This document shows positions 14,415-23,479 of a stretch of 64,000 nucleotides of DNA, in pieces. Positions within the stretch are counted from its first letter, which is position 1. The number at the start of each line of letters is the position of its first letter. Where the stretch lies: positions 1-64,000 of the forward strand of contig JAEUVO010000054.1 of the NCBI GenBank assembly GCA_016786885.1, read 5' to 3'. The translations under genes were made by a program, and so were the position numbers. The stretch is from Chitinophagaceae bacterium. Its GTDB lineage: Bacteria > Bacteroidota > Bacteroidia > Chitinophagales > Chitinophagaceae. The notes below the pieces were generated by a model that saw only the letters and a list, made by a program, of their open reading frames with translations, was not told the origin of the DNA and did no database searches.

Positions 14415-16490
14415 ATGCTTAAACTGGAGAATTATATTACCGGCAAATGGATAACAGGTGATGGCGACGGTCAGCTATTGTATAATGCGGTGACGGGAGA
14501 TCCTGTAGCTGCCGCAAGCACTAAAGGACTGGACTTTAAAAGTATTATTGAATACGGAAGATCTGTGGGTAATCCTGCTCTCCGGAAAATGACCTTTCAC
14601 CAGCGGGGTAATATGCTGAAAGCACTGGCACTGCACTTGCGGAATCATCTCGAAAAATTTTATACTATCAGTTACCAGACTGGTGCCACCAAAGCGGACA
14701 GCTGGGTGGATATTGAAGGAGGTATCGGAAATCTCTTCGCTAATGCATCACTCCGCAGAAAATTTCCGGATGATGTTATTTGCACGGATGGTGAAAGTCA
14801 TAACCTTAGCAAGAATAATACTTTCATCGGAACACATATTCTTGTTCCGAAAGAAGGTGTAGCCATACATATCAATGCATTTAATTTTCCTGTGTGGGGT
14901 ATGCTGGAGAAAATTGCAGTTAATTTATTAGCAGGTGTTCCGGCTATTGTAAAACCCGCTACTGTTACATCTTACTTAACAGAAGCCGTGGTGAAAGAAA
15001 TCATTTCTTCAAAAATATTACCTGAAGGGGCTTTGCAACTTGTATGCGGCAACGCAGGAGATTTATTGCACCATACCGGCTCACAGGATGTGGTAACTTT
15101 TACCGGCAGCGCTTCCACTGGTCAGATGCTTAAAAAAACAACAAGCATACTGGAAAATAATGTACCCTTTAACATGGAAGCAGACAGTTTGAACTGCATT
15201 GTTTTGGGAGAGGAAGTAACACCGGATAAACCTGAATGGGATATTTTTATTAAAGAAATAAGAAAGGAAATGACTTTAAAAGCCGGTCAGCGATGCACTG
15301 GTGTCAGGAGGATTTTTGTTCCTGAAAATAAAATGGAAGATGTATGGAAAGCCATCGCCTCCTCTTTATCACAGACTGTTATTGGTAACCCTCTTCATGA
15401 GAAAGTGAGAATGGGATCCCTGGCCGGAGAAAGCCAGCGGACCGAGGTAAAAGGGCAAATAGAAAAATTGCTGGCAAGCTGTCAAATTATTTATGGAAGC
15501 CTGGATAGTGTTGAAGTAGTTGATGCTGACGCCAAAAGAGGCGCCTTTATATCTCCTGTTTTATTGATGAATGACAAACCCCACTCCTCTAATGAACCGC
15601 ATGAAGTCGAAGCTTTCGGACCGGTTAGTACTATCATGCCTTACAAAAACAGGGAGGATGCGATTGCATTGAGTAAACTGGGAAAAGGCAGTTTGGTCAG
15701 TACGATCGTTACTGCCGATTACAAAGAAGCCAGGCAATATGTGACGGGAGCAGCCTCACATCATGGCAGAATACTGGTATTGAATAATGAATGTGCCAAA
15801 GAAAGTACAGGTCATGGATCACCATTGCCATTATTAGTGCATGGTGGTCCCGGCAGGGCCGGCGGCGGAGAAGAAATGGGCGGAGTAAGAGGAGTGAAAC
15901 ATTATTTGCAGCGAACTGCAATACAGGGCTCTCCATCCATGATAACAGAAATTACCAATGTATATCAACCCAATGCAAAGGGCAAAGATCCCGGCAAACA
16001 TCCTTTCAAAAAATATTTTGAAGAACTGCAGGTAGGCGACCAGATCATTACAGATAAAAGAGTTATCACTTCAGAGGATATTGATCGTTTTGCCGATTTG
16101 AGCGGAGATCATTTTTATGCGCATATCAAAACAACTGATTTTACCGGAACCATGTTTGAGCAGCAGGTGGCACATGGTTATTTTATCATGAGTATTGCTG
16201 CCGGGCTGTTTGTTGACAGCTATGAAAAGAACCCGGTTCTGTTAAACTATGGTATTGATGAATTACGTTTTACCAAGCCTGTTTACCCCGGTGCAGAAGT
16301 GTATATCCGCTTTACCTGCAAGGAAAAACTACCTAATGATAAACGGGTGATCGAAAAACCAGAAGATTTTAAAAGAGGTGATGATATTGATAAAGGTATT
16401 GTGAAATGGCTGGTAGAATTTTTAGATGAAACAAATGAAATAACAGGAGTGGCGACGATATTGACGATGGTGTCAAAAAAGTTACAATAA
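14415..16490 (+). CDS. paaZ: Bifunctional oxepin-CoA hydrolase / semialdehyde dehydrogenase (PaaZ)
   Basis: This 691-residue protein fuses an aldehyde dehydrogenase (about 1-520) to a MaoC-type hydratase (about 530-690), the architecture of PaaZ. In phenylacetate catabolism the MaoC part opens the ring of oxepin-CoA and the ALDH part oxidises the resulting semialdehyde. The key residues fall almost exactly at the E. coli positions: Glu255 and Cys294 (AGQRCTGVRR) in the ALDH half, and Asp561/His566 in DLSGDHFYAH for the hydratase. It is followed after 19 bases by an enoyl-CoA hydratase gene. The paaABCDE oxygenase and paaK genes are not in the window, so the rest of the pathway would have to lie elsewhere. 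Confidence 0.93.
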   Translation: MLKLENYITGKWITGDGDGQLLYNAVTGDPVAAASTKGLDFKSIIEYGRSVGNPALRKMTFHQRGNMLKALALHLRNHLEKFYTISYQTGATKADSWVDIEGGIGNLFANASLRRKFPDDVICTDGESHNLSKNNTFIGTHILVPKEGVAIHINAFNFPVWGMLEKIAVNLLAGVPAIVKPATVTSYLTEAVVKEIISSKILPEGALQLVCGNAGDLLHHTGSQDVVTFTGSASTGQMLKKTTSILENNVPFNMEADSLNCIVLGEEVTPDKPEWDIFIKEIRKEMTLKAGQRCTGVRRIFVPENKMEDVWKAIASSLSQTVIGNPLHEKVRMGSLAGESQRTEVKGQIEKLLASCQIIYGSLDSVEVVDADAKRGAFISPVLLMNDKPHSSNEPHEVEAFGPVSTIMPYKNREDAIALSKLGKGSLVSTIVTADYKEARQYVTGAASHHGRILVLNNECAKESTGHGSPLPLLVHGGPGRAGGGEEMGGVRGVKHYLQRTAIQGSPSMITEITNVYQPNAKGKDPGKHPFKKYFEELQVGDQIITDKRVITSEDIDRFADLSGDHFYAHIKTTDFTGTMFEQQVAHGYFIMSIAAGLFVDSYEKNPVLLNYGIDELRFTKPVYPGAEVYIRFTCKEKLPNDKRVIEKPEDFKRGDDIDKGIVKWLVEFLDETNEITGVATILTMVSKKLQ

Positions 16491-16509
16491 CAGATTAAAT
16501 GTATGGATT

Positions 16510-17268
16510 ATGACAACCGCATATGTTAAAAGTGAATTTCATAAAGGCATTACAATAATTGAGTTCTTTCATCCGCAAAGCAATTCTTTACCGGGCAAGA
16601 TATTAGAAGAACTTGCACAGTCAGTTCATGCTGCCGGTAATGATAATGAAACTAAACTCATCATTATTCGCAGTGCAGGAGAAAAAGCTTTTTGTGCCGG
16701 CGCTTCATTTGATGAACTGACAGCTATAAAGAATAAAGAAGAAGGGTTGCAATTTTTCAGTGGGTTTGCCCATGTGATTAATGCGATGAGGATATGTCCA
16801 AAACTAATCATCGGCCGAATTCATGGTAGATGTGTGGGCGGTGGTGTTGGTTTAGCTGCTGCTGTTGATTATGCGATAGCTACAGAAGCGGCAGAAGTAA
16901 AATTGAGTGAATTGGCTGTTGGCATCGGGCCATTTGTTGTAGGACCAGCTGTAGAGAGGAAGATCGGCACTTCTGCATATTCACAACTGGCTATTGATGC
17001 TACCCGCTGGCGCAGTGCCGAATGGGCAAGAAACAAAGGATTATTTGCCGAACTGTACTCTACAACAGAAGAAATGGATGAGGCTATAAACAGACTCGGC
17101 TATTTGCTTGTCAATTCAAGCCCAGAGGCAATGGCCGAAATGAAAAAAGTATTCTGGAAAGGAACAGAACATTGGGATAAATTGCTAGTTGAAAGAGCGG
17201 CTATCAGCGGAAAATTAGTACTGAGTGGGTTTACAAAAAATGCCATTGAAACTTTCAAGAAGAAATAG
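16510..17268 (+). CDS. Enoyl-CoA hydratase/isomerase family protein
   Basis: The 252-residue crotonase-fold protein has the CoA-binding and oxyanion-hole segments KAFCAGASFDEL and HGRCVGGGVGLAAAVDYAIA. A Glu in KLSELAVGIGP sits at the position of the second catalytic Glu of hydratases. Placement 19 bases behind paaZ suggests a PaaF/PaaG-like step (2,3-dehydroadipyl-CoA hydratase or the isomerase) in phenylacetate or other aromatic acyl-CoA degradation. Sequence alone does not choose between these. Its TAG stop shares one base with the GTG start of the next gene, so translation is probably coupled. Confidence 0.88.
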   Translation: MTTAYVKSEFHKGITIIEFFHPQSNSLPGKILEELAQSVHAAGNDNETKLIIIRSAGEKAFCAGASFDELTAIKNKEEGLQFFSGFAHVINAMRICPKLIIGRIHGRCVGGGVGLAAAVDYAIATEAAEVKLSELAVGIGPFVVGPAVERKIGTSAYSQLAIDATRWRSAEWARNKGLFAELYSTTEEMDEAINRLGYLLVNSSPEAMAEMKKVFWKGTEHWDKLLVERAAISGKLVLSGFTKNAIETFKKK

Positions 17269-17903
17269 TGCAGCAATTCGATTCCTCCAATTTTCATCTC
17301 ATCTGTGATAAGCTATCCCGGAAAGACAGGGAGCTTAAGGGAATAATAAAACAGTATGGTTATCCGCCTATGTGGACAAGGCCAGCTACTTTCCAAACAT
17401 TAATTCTTACTATTCTTGAACAACAGGTTTCGTTGGCTTCTGCTTACGCTGCTTTTAAGAAATTAAAAGAAAGGATCGGGTACGTTACACCCTCTAAATT
17501 ACTTGCACTAACAGATGAAGAAATGAGGGCCTGTTATTTTACCCGGCAAAAGACCGGCTATGCAAGAGGGTTGGCTGAAGCAGTACAATCAAAGAAGATT
17601 AACCTGAAGAAACTCTCCTTACTACCCGATGAAGAAGTAAGAAACGAATTGATAAAATTAAAAGGTATCGGCCACTGGACAGTGGATGTATACCTGATGC
17701 ATGCCCTCCAACGAACCGATCTTTTTCCTTTAGGGGATATCGCTTTGGTTAATAGTTTGAAAGAGGTAAAAAAATTGCACCCGCATATTTCAAAAGAAGA
17801 AATGCTGGAAATAGCAGAATCCTGGCGGCCTTACCGGACTATTGCCAGTATGATTTTGTGGCATAGTTATATTAAGAAACGGGGTATCAAACTTCAGGGA
17901 TGA
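17268..17903 (+). CDS. DNA-3-methyladenine glycosylase II-like (HhH-GPD) protein, copy 2
   Basis: The 211-residue HhH-GPD protein has its hairpin at LKGIGHWTVDVYLMHAL (about 121-137) and catalytic Asp147 in LFPLGDIAL. Like the copy at 6296-6928 it lacks an iron-sulfur motif. It would remove alkylated bases from DNA. The only usable start near the N-terminus is the GTG at 17268, which overlaps the upstream TAG by one base; the first internal ATG falls at residue 35 and would cut the fold. Position in a catabolic operon is odd for a repair gene and may reflect coupling only. Confidence 0.85.
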   Translation: MQQFDSSNFHLICDKLSRKDRELKGIIKQYGYPPMWTRPATFQTLILTILEQQVSLASAYAAFKKLKERIGYVTPSKLLALTDEEMRACYFTRQKTGYARGLAEAVQSKKINLKKLSLLPDEEVRNELIKLKGIGHWTVDVYLMHALQRTDLFPLGDIALVNSLKEVKKLHPHISKEEMLEIAESWRPYRTIASMILWHSYIKKRGIKLQG

Positions 17904-17920
17904 TTTTCAATTTTAGGTGA

Positions 17921-18136
17921 TCAATGAGACATCCATTTAAAGAATCCTTTCAAATTCCCTGTGGCTGCAAATATTAAAAAAATAATTACAACAATAATTA
18001 TTATTACAATAAACCCCATATTGTCACGGTCCTGTTTTCCTTGAGGAGTATCATTTTGATAGTTTCTTTCTGCCTCTTCTCTTAATTTTCTTCGACCATA
18101 AGCAGTATTAGGGTTATATGGTTTGCGTTGAGCCAT
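17921..18136 (-). CDS. Small single-span membrane protein
   Basis: The 71-residue protein has a basic, Asn/Arg-rich cytoplasmic half (MAQRKPYNPNTAYGRRKLRE). One strongly hydrophobic helix (about residues 42-58, FIVIIIIVVIIFLIFAA) and a short KGFFKWMSH tail follow. I recognise no family. It starts 4 bases after the fabG stop codon and so is probably co-expressed with fabG. The base run under the helix is very A/T-rich (17965-18010). Confidence 0.65.
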   Translation of the reverse strand: MAQRKPYNPNTAYGRRKLREEAERNYQNDTPQGKQDRDNMGFIVIIIIVVIIFLIFAATGNLKGFFKWMSH

Positions 18137-18140
18137 TTTT

Positions 18141-18896
18141 TTAGATGTTCAATCCTCCGCAAACACTCAAGGTCTGTCCCGTTATATACGAACTCATATC
18201 ACTGGCTAAAAACAAAGTAGCATTCGCAATATCTTCAGTAGAAGCAAATTTTCCCAATGGGATACCGGCTTTGTATTTATCAGCAGCTTCTCCTTCTTTT
18301 AAATAACTGGTCATATCTGTTTCTACAAAACCAGGAGCAATTGCATTACAACGGATATTACGGCTGCCCAGTTCTTTTGCTACAGATTTTGTAAACCCAA
18401 TGATGCCTGCCTTAGAGGCCGCATAACTGCTCTGCCCTGCATTACCAATTTCGCCAATGATAGAACTCATATTGATGATAGAACCAGATTTTGCTTTCAT
18501 CATTGGGCGAATAACTTGTTTGGTCATGTAAAACACACTGTTCAGGTTCACCTGGATTACATCATTCCATTGTTCCGGTGTCATGCGGAGCAGGAGATTA
18601 TCTTTAGATATACCTGCATTGTTCACACATATATCAACGGTTCCAAATTCTTTCAGCACATCTGTTACAAACGCTTCACACTGGACAAAATCACCGGCAT
18701 TACTTTTATATGCCTTGGCTTGAATGCCAAGACCAGTCAGCCTCGCTTCCAATGAGGCGGCCTTTTCTGCACTGCTGTCACTTACATAAGTAAAAGCTAC
18801 ATTAGCGCCATGCTCTGCAAATTTTAAAGCAATCCCTTCCCCTATTCCGCGGGCAGCACCGGTTACAATAGCAACTTTTCCTTCGAGTAATTTCAT
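18141..18896 (-). CDS. fabG: 3-oxoacyl-[acyl-carrier-protein] reductase
   Basis: The protein of about 251 residues is a classical short-chain dehydrogenase. It has the NADP(H)-binding TGAARGIGEG near the N-terminus, CVNNAGISKDNLLLRM, and the catalytic Ser in NMSSIIGEIGNAGQSSYAASKAG-type text with the Tyr-X3-Lys. It ends with the FabG-like FLASDMSSYITGQTLSVCGG. FabG reduces 3-oxoacyl-ACP in fatty-acid elongation. The ACP-interaction features and NNAGI/NLLLRM text favour FabG over other SDRs. The ATG at 18896 is the start; an in-frame TTG eight codons earlier is unlikely. No other fab genes are adjacent. Confidence 0.9.
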   Translation of the reverse strand: MKLLEGKVAIVTGAARGIGEGIALKFAEHGANVAFTYVSDSSAEKAASLEARLTGLGIQAKAYKSNAGDFVQCEAFVTDVLKEFGTVDICVNNAGISKDNLLLRMTPEQWNDVIQVNLNSVFYMTKQVIRPMMKAKSGSIINMSSIIGEIGNAGQSSYAASKAGIIGFTKSVAKELGSRNIRCNAIAPGFVETDMTSYLKEGEAADKYKAGIPLGKFASTEDIANATLFLASDMSSYITGQTLSVCGGLNI

Positions 18897-18953
18897 AATC
18901 CTGATTTTATTGTTTGACAAAAGAAAGAAAATTATAGCAAACTATATCTGTCA

Positions 18954-20123
18954 TTATTTTTCCTTGTATATATAATAGATCACCCCATTTTTATCATCGC
19001 TTATAAAAAAAGAGCGGTCATCCCATTGTATCACATCGCAGGGACGGCCAAACCGTTTGTCCTCTGTTTTACCTTGAAGAAAACCAGTAATAATCTCCCG
19101 GTAAGTACCGTTGGGCATCATTTGTACCACAGCATTACCCCGCTGCCTCCATACACTGGTGCTGCCATGCAGCGCAGTAATAAATGAATTATTGAGTACG
19201 GGGTCTTTAAATCCCTTAAAATAATCAAACCCCAATGGTGCAGAATGAGCCTTAATACCCCACTTGCTGATGGGCGGCCGCTTTACCCATGCAGGATGGA
19301 CAGAATCTTTAAAGTCAGGATCGGCAAGTACCTGTTTCTTGTACTGGTAATAATAAGGCCACCCGTAAAAGGCATTGCGTTCAATTTTCATCAATTGTTC
19401 TTCGGGTTTATCAGGCCCACGATTGTCTCTGCCCATATTCGTAGCCCATAATTCATTGTTGATCCACTTCAGGCCAACCGCATTGCGTAAGCCGCGGGCT
19501 ATGATTTGCTTATCATTACCATCAAGCGGATTCATTTCAGTAATAGTAGCTCTTATTTCTTCCTTTTCTATACAGGCATCACAGCTACTGCCTACACTTA
19601 CATATATTTTATTCTTATTAAAAGCAAAGCTTCGTGTAAGATGCCAGCCGCCATACTTGTAGCTTAATCCATAATCGGGAAAAGTAGCGATAATCTTTGC
19701 TGTCCCCGATGGTTTATTATCTCCATTATTGTAAGGATAATAACTTAACTGGTGTGTTTCTGCAATATAAATGAAGGACTGTGTGCCATTGCTGTAAAAA
19801 CCGACCTGGTTGGGGTTGTGCAGATCTTTCATATAGGTAATAACATCTGTAAACTGCCTTGTTTTATTGTCCCAGCCATCCAGTATAAATATTTTACCTT
19901 TCGTATTGTCTGTCTTATCATACATATCAGTGACAAACAATCTTCCATCCGGGCTCTTGGCAAAGAATCGGGGGCGATACAATCCTTCTGCCGCAACGCT
20001 AATTTTGTACCCTGCGGGTATTTTAAGAGTAAAAGAAATATTTCCTTCTAATTGAATTTTCTGATCAATCAGCTTCAGTGACTGTTGTGAAAAAGAAAAA
20101 GTGCCGAAAAGTATATTCAGCAA
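18954..20123 (-). CDS. Sorbosone/glucose dehydrogenase-like beta-propeller protein (apparent frameshift at the N-terminus)
   Basis: The readable frame encodes about 389 residues of the soluble sugar/sorbosone dehydrogenase family, six-bladed beta-propellers that usually bind PQQ in the periplasm. Visible pieces are RPRFFAKSPDGRLFVTDMYD, GGWHLTRSFAFNKNKIYVSVGS, a CDACIEKE cysteine pair, ARGLRNAVGLKW, GRDNRGPD and FGRPCDVIQWDD. The substrate is not determinable. No ATG precedes the propeller in this frame; the frame opens only at a TTG (20123), in the middle of a hydrophobic stretch ending in FSFSQQS. An ATG at 20149 in another frame encodes MYKKQILFY and would join perfectly if the A6 run at 20125-20130 (T6 on the coding strand) had one more base. 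That would give an intact signal peptide. Either the gene is frameshifted or the sequence has a homopolymer error. It begins about 10 bases after the GH3-type gene. Confidence 0.8.
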   Translation of the reverse strand: MLNILFGTFSFSQQSLKLIDQKIQLEGNISFTLKIPAGYKISVAAEGLYRPRFFAKSPDGRLFVTDMYDKTDNTKGKIFILDGWDNKTRQFTDVITYMKDLHNPNQVGFYSNGTQSFIYIAETHQLSYYPYNNGDNKPSGTAKIIATFPDYGLSYKYGGWHLTRSFAFNKNKIYVSVGSSCDACIEKEEIRATITEMNPLDGNDKQIIARGLRNAVGLKWINNELWATNMGRDNRGPDKPEEQLMKIERNAFYGWPYYYQYKKQVLADPDFKDSVHPAWVKRPPISKWGIKAHSAPLGFDYFKGFKDPVLNNSFITALHGSTSVWRQRGNAVVQMMPNGTYREIITGFLQGKTEDKRFGRPCDVIQWDDRSFFISDDKNGVIYYIYKEK

Positions 20124-20149
20124 TAAAAAAGAATCTGTTTTTTGTACAT
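20124..20149 (-). other. Out-of-frame signal-peptide start of the sorbosone dehydrogenase-like gene
   Basis: The ATG at 20149-20147 begins MYKKQILFY and then hits TGA within the hydrophobic region. One extra base in the six-base homopolymer at 20125-20130 would fuse it to the downstream frame as MYKKQILFLLLNILFG. That is a normal signal peptide start, 10 bases after the preceding stop codon. Confidence 0.7.
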
Positions 20150-20159
20150 AGATAAAGGC

Positions 20160-21665
20160 TTATCGGATAGAGAGAATTTCTTCCAGGTATGTTCTGTCAT
20201 TGCTCAGGCGGGGAACCTTGTGCTGCCCACCCAGTTTTCCCTTGCTGCGTAACCATTCTGCAAATATTCCTTTGCGCAGAGAATGAACAACCGGTAGTCC
20301 CAATGCAATGTCTTTATGTCTTTTGGCCTCGTAATCACTGTTGATACTTTTTAGGGCCGTATCGAGTTCCTTAACAAATTGTTCAAGGCTGGCGGGTTCA
20401 TTTTCAAATTCTATCAGCCACTCATGAGCACCGTTGGCATTGGTAGAAAAATAAACAGGGGCTGCAGTGTAATCATTTACCACTACTCCTGTTTTTTCTG
20501 ATGCTATGGCGATTGCTTTATCGGTATTATCTACAATTACTTCTTCTCCAAACGCATTAATGTAATGTTTTAGCCGGCCAGATACTTTTACACGGTAGGG
20601 TTTCAATGAAGTAAACTGAACTGTATCACCAACAAGATATCTCCATAAGCCGCCATTAGTGCTTATGATAAGTGCATAATTTTTACCCATCTCCACATCC
20701 TGCAATCCTATTGTCTGTGGTTTTTTCTTCCCATACTCACTAACCGGCATGAACTCCATAAAAATACCATGGTCTGTAAACAACAACATCCCTTCTTGTC
20801 CGGGTACATCCTGCGCTGCAAAAAAACCTTCGCTTGCATTATACATCTCCAGGTAATTGATGTTCTTACCAATGAGTCTTTGGAACTGCTCTTTATAAGG
20901 AGTAAAGGAAACTCCGCCATGCATGTATAGTTCTAACGAAGGCCACACTTCACTTATGGTCTTTTTTCCTGTTATTTCAAGTATTCTTTTAAACAGGACC
21001 AGTGTCCAGGTGGGTACACCGGATATCGAAGTCACATTTTCCTTGATAGTATTTTCTGCCAGTTTTTCGATCTTGCTTTCCCATTCATCCATCAGCGCCA
21101 CACTAAGATCAGGTGTACGAAGCCAGTGACCCCAGAATGGTGAATTCTGCAACAATACAGCACTCAGGTCTCCATATTGTGCATCATTATTCATAGGATT
21201 AATATTATGACTGCCGCCTAATACTAATCCTTTCCCGGTCAGTAATTCTGAATCCGGGTTGTACTGATAATATAAAGAAAGTACATCCTTTGAGGCTTTA
21301 TAATGACCATCCTGCAAACTTTCTTCACTAATCGGAATAAATTTACTCTTATCACTGGTGGTACCACTGCTTTTTGCAAACCAATAGATGGGAGTGTTCC
21401 ATAAGATATTTTGTTCCCCCTGCATGATCCGTTCGATATAAGGTTTTATATCCTCATACTCATGAATGGGAATAGCTTCCTTGAATGCTTTCACATTAAA
21501 AAGCCCGGAGAAATTATACTTTCTTCCAAACTCTGTGTATTGGGCGGAAGTTACCAGGTCCTGCAGTACTTCCCGCTGAGCATCCAGGGGATTGTTTTTC
21601 CAGGCTTCGATTCGCCAGAGCCGCATACGGGCAAGTGATGATATGGCAGGACTAAGCAATTTCAT
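20160..21665 (-). CDS. GH3-family acyl-adenylating enzyme (auxin-responsive GH3-like)
   Basis: This 501-residue protein belongs to the GH3 acyl-adenylate family known from plants (JAR1, indole-acetic acid-amido synthetases) and common in Bacteroidota. ATP-binding motifs are visible: FAKSSGTTSDKSKFIP (motif 1, P-loop-like), MYNASEGFFAAQ (motif 2) and YLVGDTVQF then KVSGRLKHYINAFGEEV (motif 3 and hinge). A C-terminal domain follows with the AKRHKDIALGLP region. Such enzymes adenylate a carboxylate and conjugate it to an amino acid. The bacterial substrate is not known. ATG 21665 is the start; TTG 21677 would add four residues. It follows add by 70 bases and precedes the dehydrogenase-like gene by about 10. 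Confidence 0.88.
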   Translation of the reverse strand: MKLLSPAISSLARMRLWRIEAWKNNPLDAQREVLQDLVTSAQYTEFGRKYNFSGLFNVKAFKEAIPIHEYEDIKPYIERIMQGEQNILWNTPIYWFAKSSGTTSDKSKFIPISEESLQDGHYKASKDVLSLYYQYNPDSELLTGKGLVLGGSHNINPMNNDAQYGDLSAVLLQNSPFWGHWLRTPDLSVALMDEWESKIEKLAENTIKENVTSISGVPTWTLVLFKRILEITGKKTISEVWPSLELYMHGGVSFTPYKEQFQRLIGKNINYLEMYNASEGFFAAQDVPGQEGMLLFTDHGIFMEFMPVSEYGKKKPQTIGLQDVEMGKNYALIISTNGGLWRYLVGDTVQFTSLKPYRVKVSGRLKHYINAFGEEVIVDNTDKAIAIASEKTGVVVNDYTAAPVYFSTNANGAHEWLIEFENEPASLEQFVKELDTALKSINSDYEAKRHKDIALGLPVVHSLRKGIFAEWLRSKGKLGGQHKVPRLSNDRTYLEEILSIR

Positions 21666-21735
21666 TGTTGCTGGCAAAATAGATAATTTGAAGCAATGCC
21701 CCTAAAAAAATGAATCCGTCCTTTCAAAGTAAGTT

Positions 21736-22728
21736 TTAAAGCAGTTCGTAGGCAATTCTGATCTTATTGCGCAACTCTTCTTTTAACTGGTTGCCTGCGA
21801 AACAATGTGTCACGGCTTCCATATTACACTTTAAATAGTGTTCCTTATTCCAGTTAAATGTTTCCTCCAATATTGAATACTCACGGGATAAAGTGGTGGG
21901 AGTTACTGTTCTTGCATCAGTATTGATACTCATAGATACACCATGCCGGTAAATTTTATCTGCCGCATGCCGTTCGATGTTCTCATAAATATTCGTCTGG
22001 ATATTACTGGTAGGGCAAACTTCCAGGTGTATGTTTTTATTTTTCAGAAAATCAAGCAGTTTTTCATCTTCTGCGCTCCTTACCCCATGCCCGATCCTGG
22101 AAGGATGAAAGTGCTGTACGGTTTCCCAAACACTTTCAGGCCCTTTGGCTTCACCCGCATGGGCTGTGCAGGGAATATTATTTTCCAAAGCATACTGAAA
22201 AGCCTGCACATGACTGTCAATGGGAAAGCCGGCTTCATCACCAGCAATGTCAAATGCCACTACATGAGTTCCTTTGAATTGTTTTACCAACTCAACTGTT
22301 TCCATGCTCTGTTCTTCGTAGTAATGCCTGAGTGTACATAAGATAATACCTGCCTGCACACCTGTATGCTGAATACCTTCTGCAACCGCATCATTTACAG
22401 CCTGCACTACTTCTGTGGGAGTAAGTCCTTTAGCTATGTGCAGTAATGGGGCAAACCTTATCTCTGCATAGATCACATTATCTGCTTTTAGCTGGTCAAA
22501 AAGATCTAATGTAACCAATTGCAATTGCTCTTTTGTCTGCATCAGCTCAAAGCCCTTCACAGCACGGGTAATATAATCAGCCAGGTCAGTACATTTAGGC
22601 GGAGCTACAAAAGATTGCTGATACTCTTCATAAGATACAGCAGGATTTAACTGCTGCACCACTTTGTGGCTAAGACTGCAGTCGAGGTGAAGATGCAATT
22701 CGATCTTTGGTAATTTCTGGTAATCCAT
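21736..22728 (-). CDS. add: Adenosine deaminase
   Basis: The 330-residue TIM-barrel protein has the adenosine deaminase metal motif HLHLD (residues 12-16), followed by Cys-Ser where most family members have Gly-Ser/Ala. AHAGEAKGPESV carries the catalytic His and Glu, RIGHGVRS a further metal His, and SMSINTDARTV the metal Asp. It deaminates adenosine (and deoxyadenosine) to inosine in purine salvage. The metal set H12, H14, the His in TAHAGE and the final Asp is complete, so it should be active. It lies 38 bases downstream of the HAD phosphatase gene, which could act on nucleotides, but the link is weak. Confidence 0.92.
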   Translation of the reverse strand: MDYQKLPKIELHLHLDCSLSHKVVQQLNPAVSYEEYQQSFVAPPKCTDLADYITRAVKGFELMQTKEQLQLVTLDLFDQLKADNVIYAEIRFAPLLHIAKGLTPTEVVQAVNDAVAEGIQHTGVQAGIILCTLRHYYEEQSMETVELVKQFKGTHVVAFDIAGDEAGFPIDSHVQAFQYALENNIPCTAHAGEAKGPESVWETVQHFHPSRIGHGVRSAEDEKLLDFLKNKNIHLEVCPTSNIQTNIYENIERHAADKIYRHGVSMSINTDARTVTPTTLSREYSILEETFNWNKEHYLKCNMEAVTHCFAGNQLKEELRNKIRIAYELL

Positions 22729-22766
22729 AACACTGGTGAAAAGAATAACAAAATAAAAGGAAATAA

Positions 22767-23456
22767 TCAGGAAAGTAAATCCGGCAGGATATCTTTTATT
22801 GTTTCCGCCTGGCGAAAATTTATATGATCAATGCTATGTTCCATTTTTTCATGTGCCCAGGTGGTATGATAAGGAATATGTACCGCATGGCCGCCTATGG
22901 CCAGCACCGGCATAATATCTGATTTGAGAGAATTACCGATCATTAAAAACTCCCCGGGATTAATATCAAGATGACGGATCAGTTTTTGGTAATCAGTTTC
23001 CTGTTTGTCACTCATGATCTCGATATGGTGGAAATAATGCTCAAGCCCGGACTTTTTTAATTTTCTCTCCTGGTCAAGCAGATCGCCTTTTGTAGCCACT
23101 ACTAACCGGTATTTCTTCTTTAGCAGGTGCAGCGTCTCTTCCATTCCATCCAAAAGTTCAATAGGTTTTCCCAGCAAATCTTTGCCGTACTGAATTGCCT
23201 TTTCAATAATACCATGTGGAACCGTATTATTGGAAACCCGCATGGCGGTTTCGATCATGGAAAGCATAAATCCTTTTACTCCGTAACCGTATAAAGCAAG
23301 ATTCTGCATTTCAGTTTTAAACAATTCCTGCGAAATGCTGTGGTGTGGCATGTAATCTTCCAGCAAGGAACAAAATTTCTCTTCGGCCTCCCTGAAATAA
23401 GGTTCATTCACCCACAAGGTGTCGTCTGCATCGAATGCTATTACTTTGATTGTCAT
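22767..23456 (-). CDS. HAD-superfamily hydrolase
   Basis: The 229-residue protein has all four HAD motifs. Motif I is FDADDTLWVN, with nucleophile and acid Asp residues. Motif II is the Thr in VVATKGD, motif III is a Lys near RKLKKSG, and motif IV is MIGNSLKSDI. A helical C1-type cap lies between I and II (about residues 18-110). It is a phosphatase or phosphonatase-like enzyme of unknown substrate, predicted to act in the cytoplasm. Its start lies 23 bases after the lptB stop, so it is probably in the same transcript. Confidence 0.85.
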   Translation of the reverse strand: MTIKVIAFDADDTLWVNEPYFREAEEKFCSLLEDYMPHHSISQELFKTEMQNLALYGYGVKGFMLSMIETAMRVSNNTVPHGIIEKAIQYGKDLLGKPIELLDGMEETLHLLKKKYRLVVATKGDLLDQERKLKKSGLEHYFHHIEIMSDKQETDYQKLIRHLDINPGEFLMIGNSLKSDIMPVLAIGGHAVHIPYHTTWAHEKMEHSIDHINFRQAETIKDILPDLLS

Positions 23457-23479
23457 TAAAGAGACGGTATAAAAAAAAT

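Noticed and set aside
17960..18010. A/T-rich run as an origin or regulatory element
   Set aside because: It codes for the hydrophobic helix of the small membrane protein at 17921-18136, which explains the composition.
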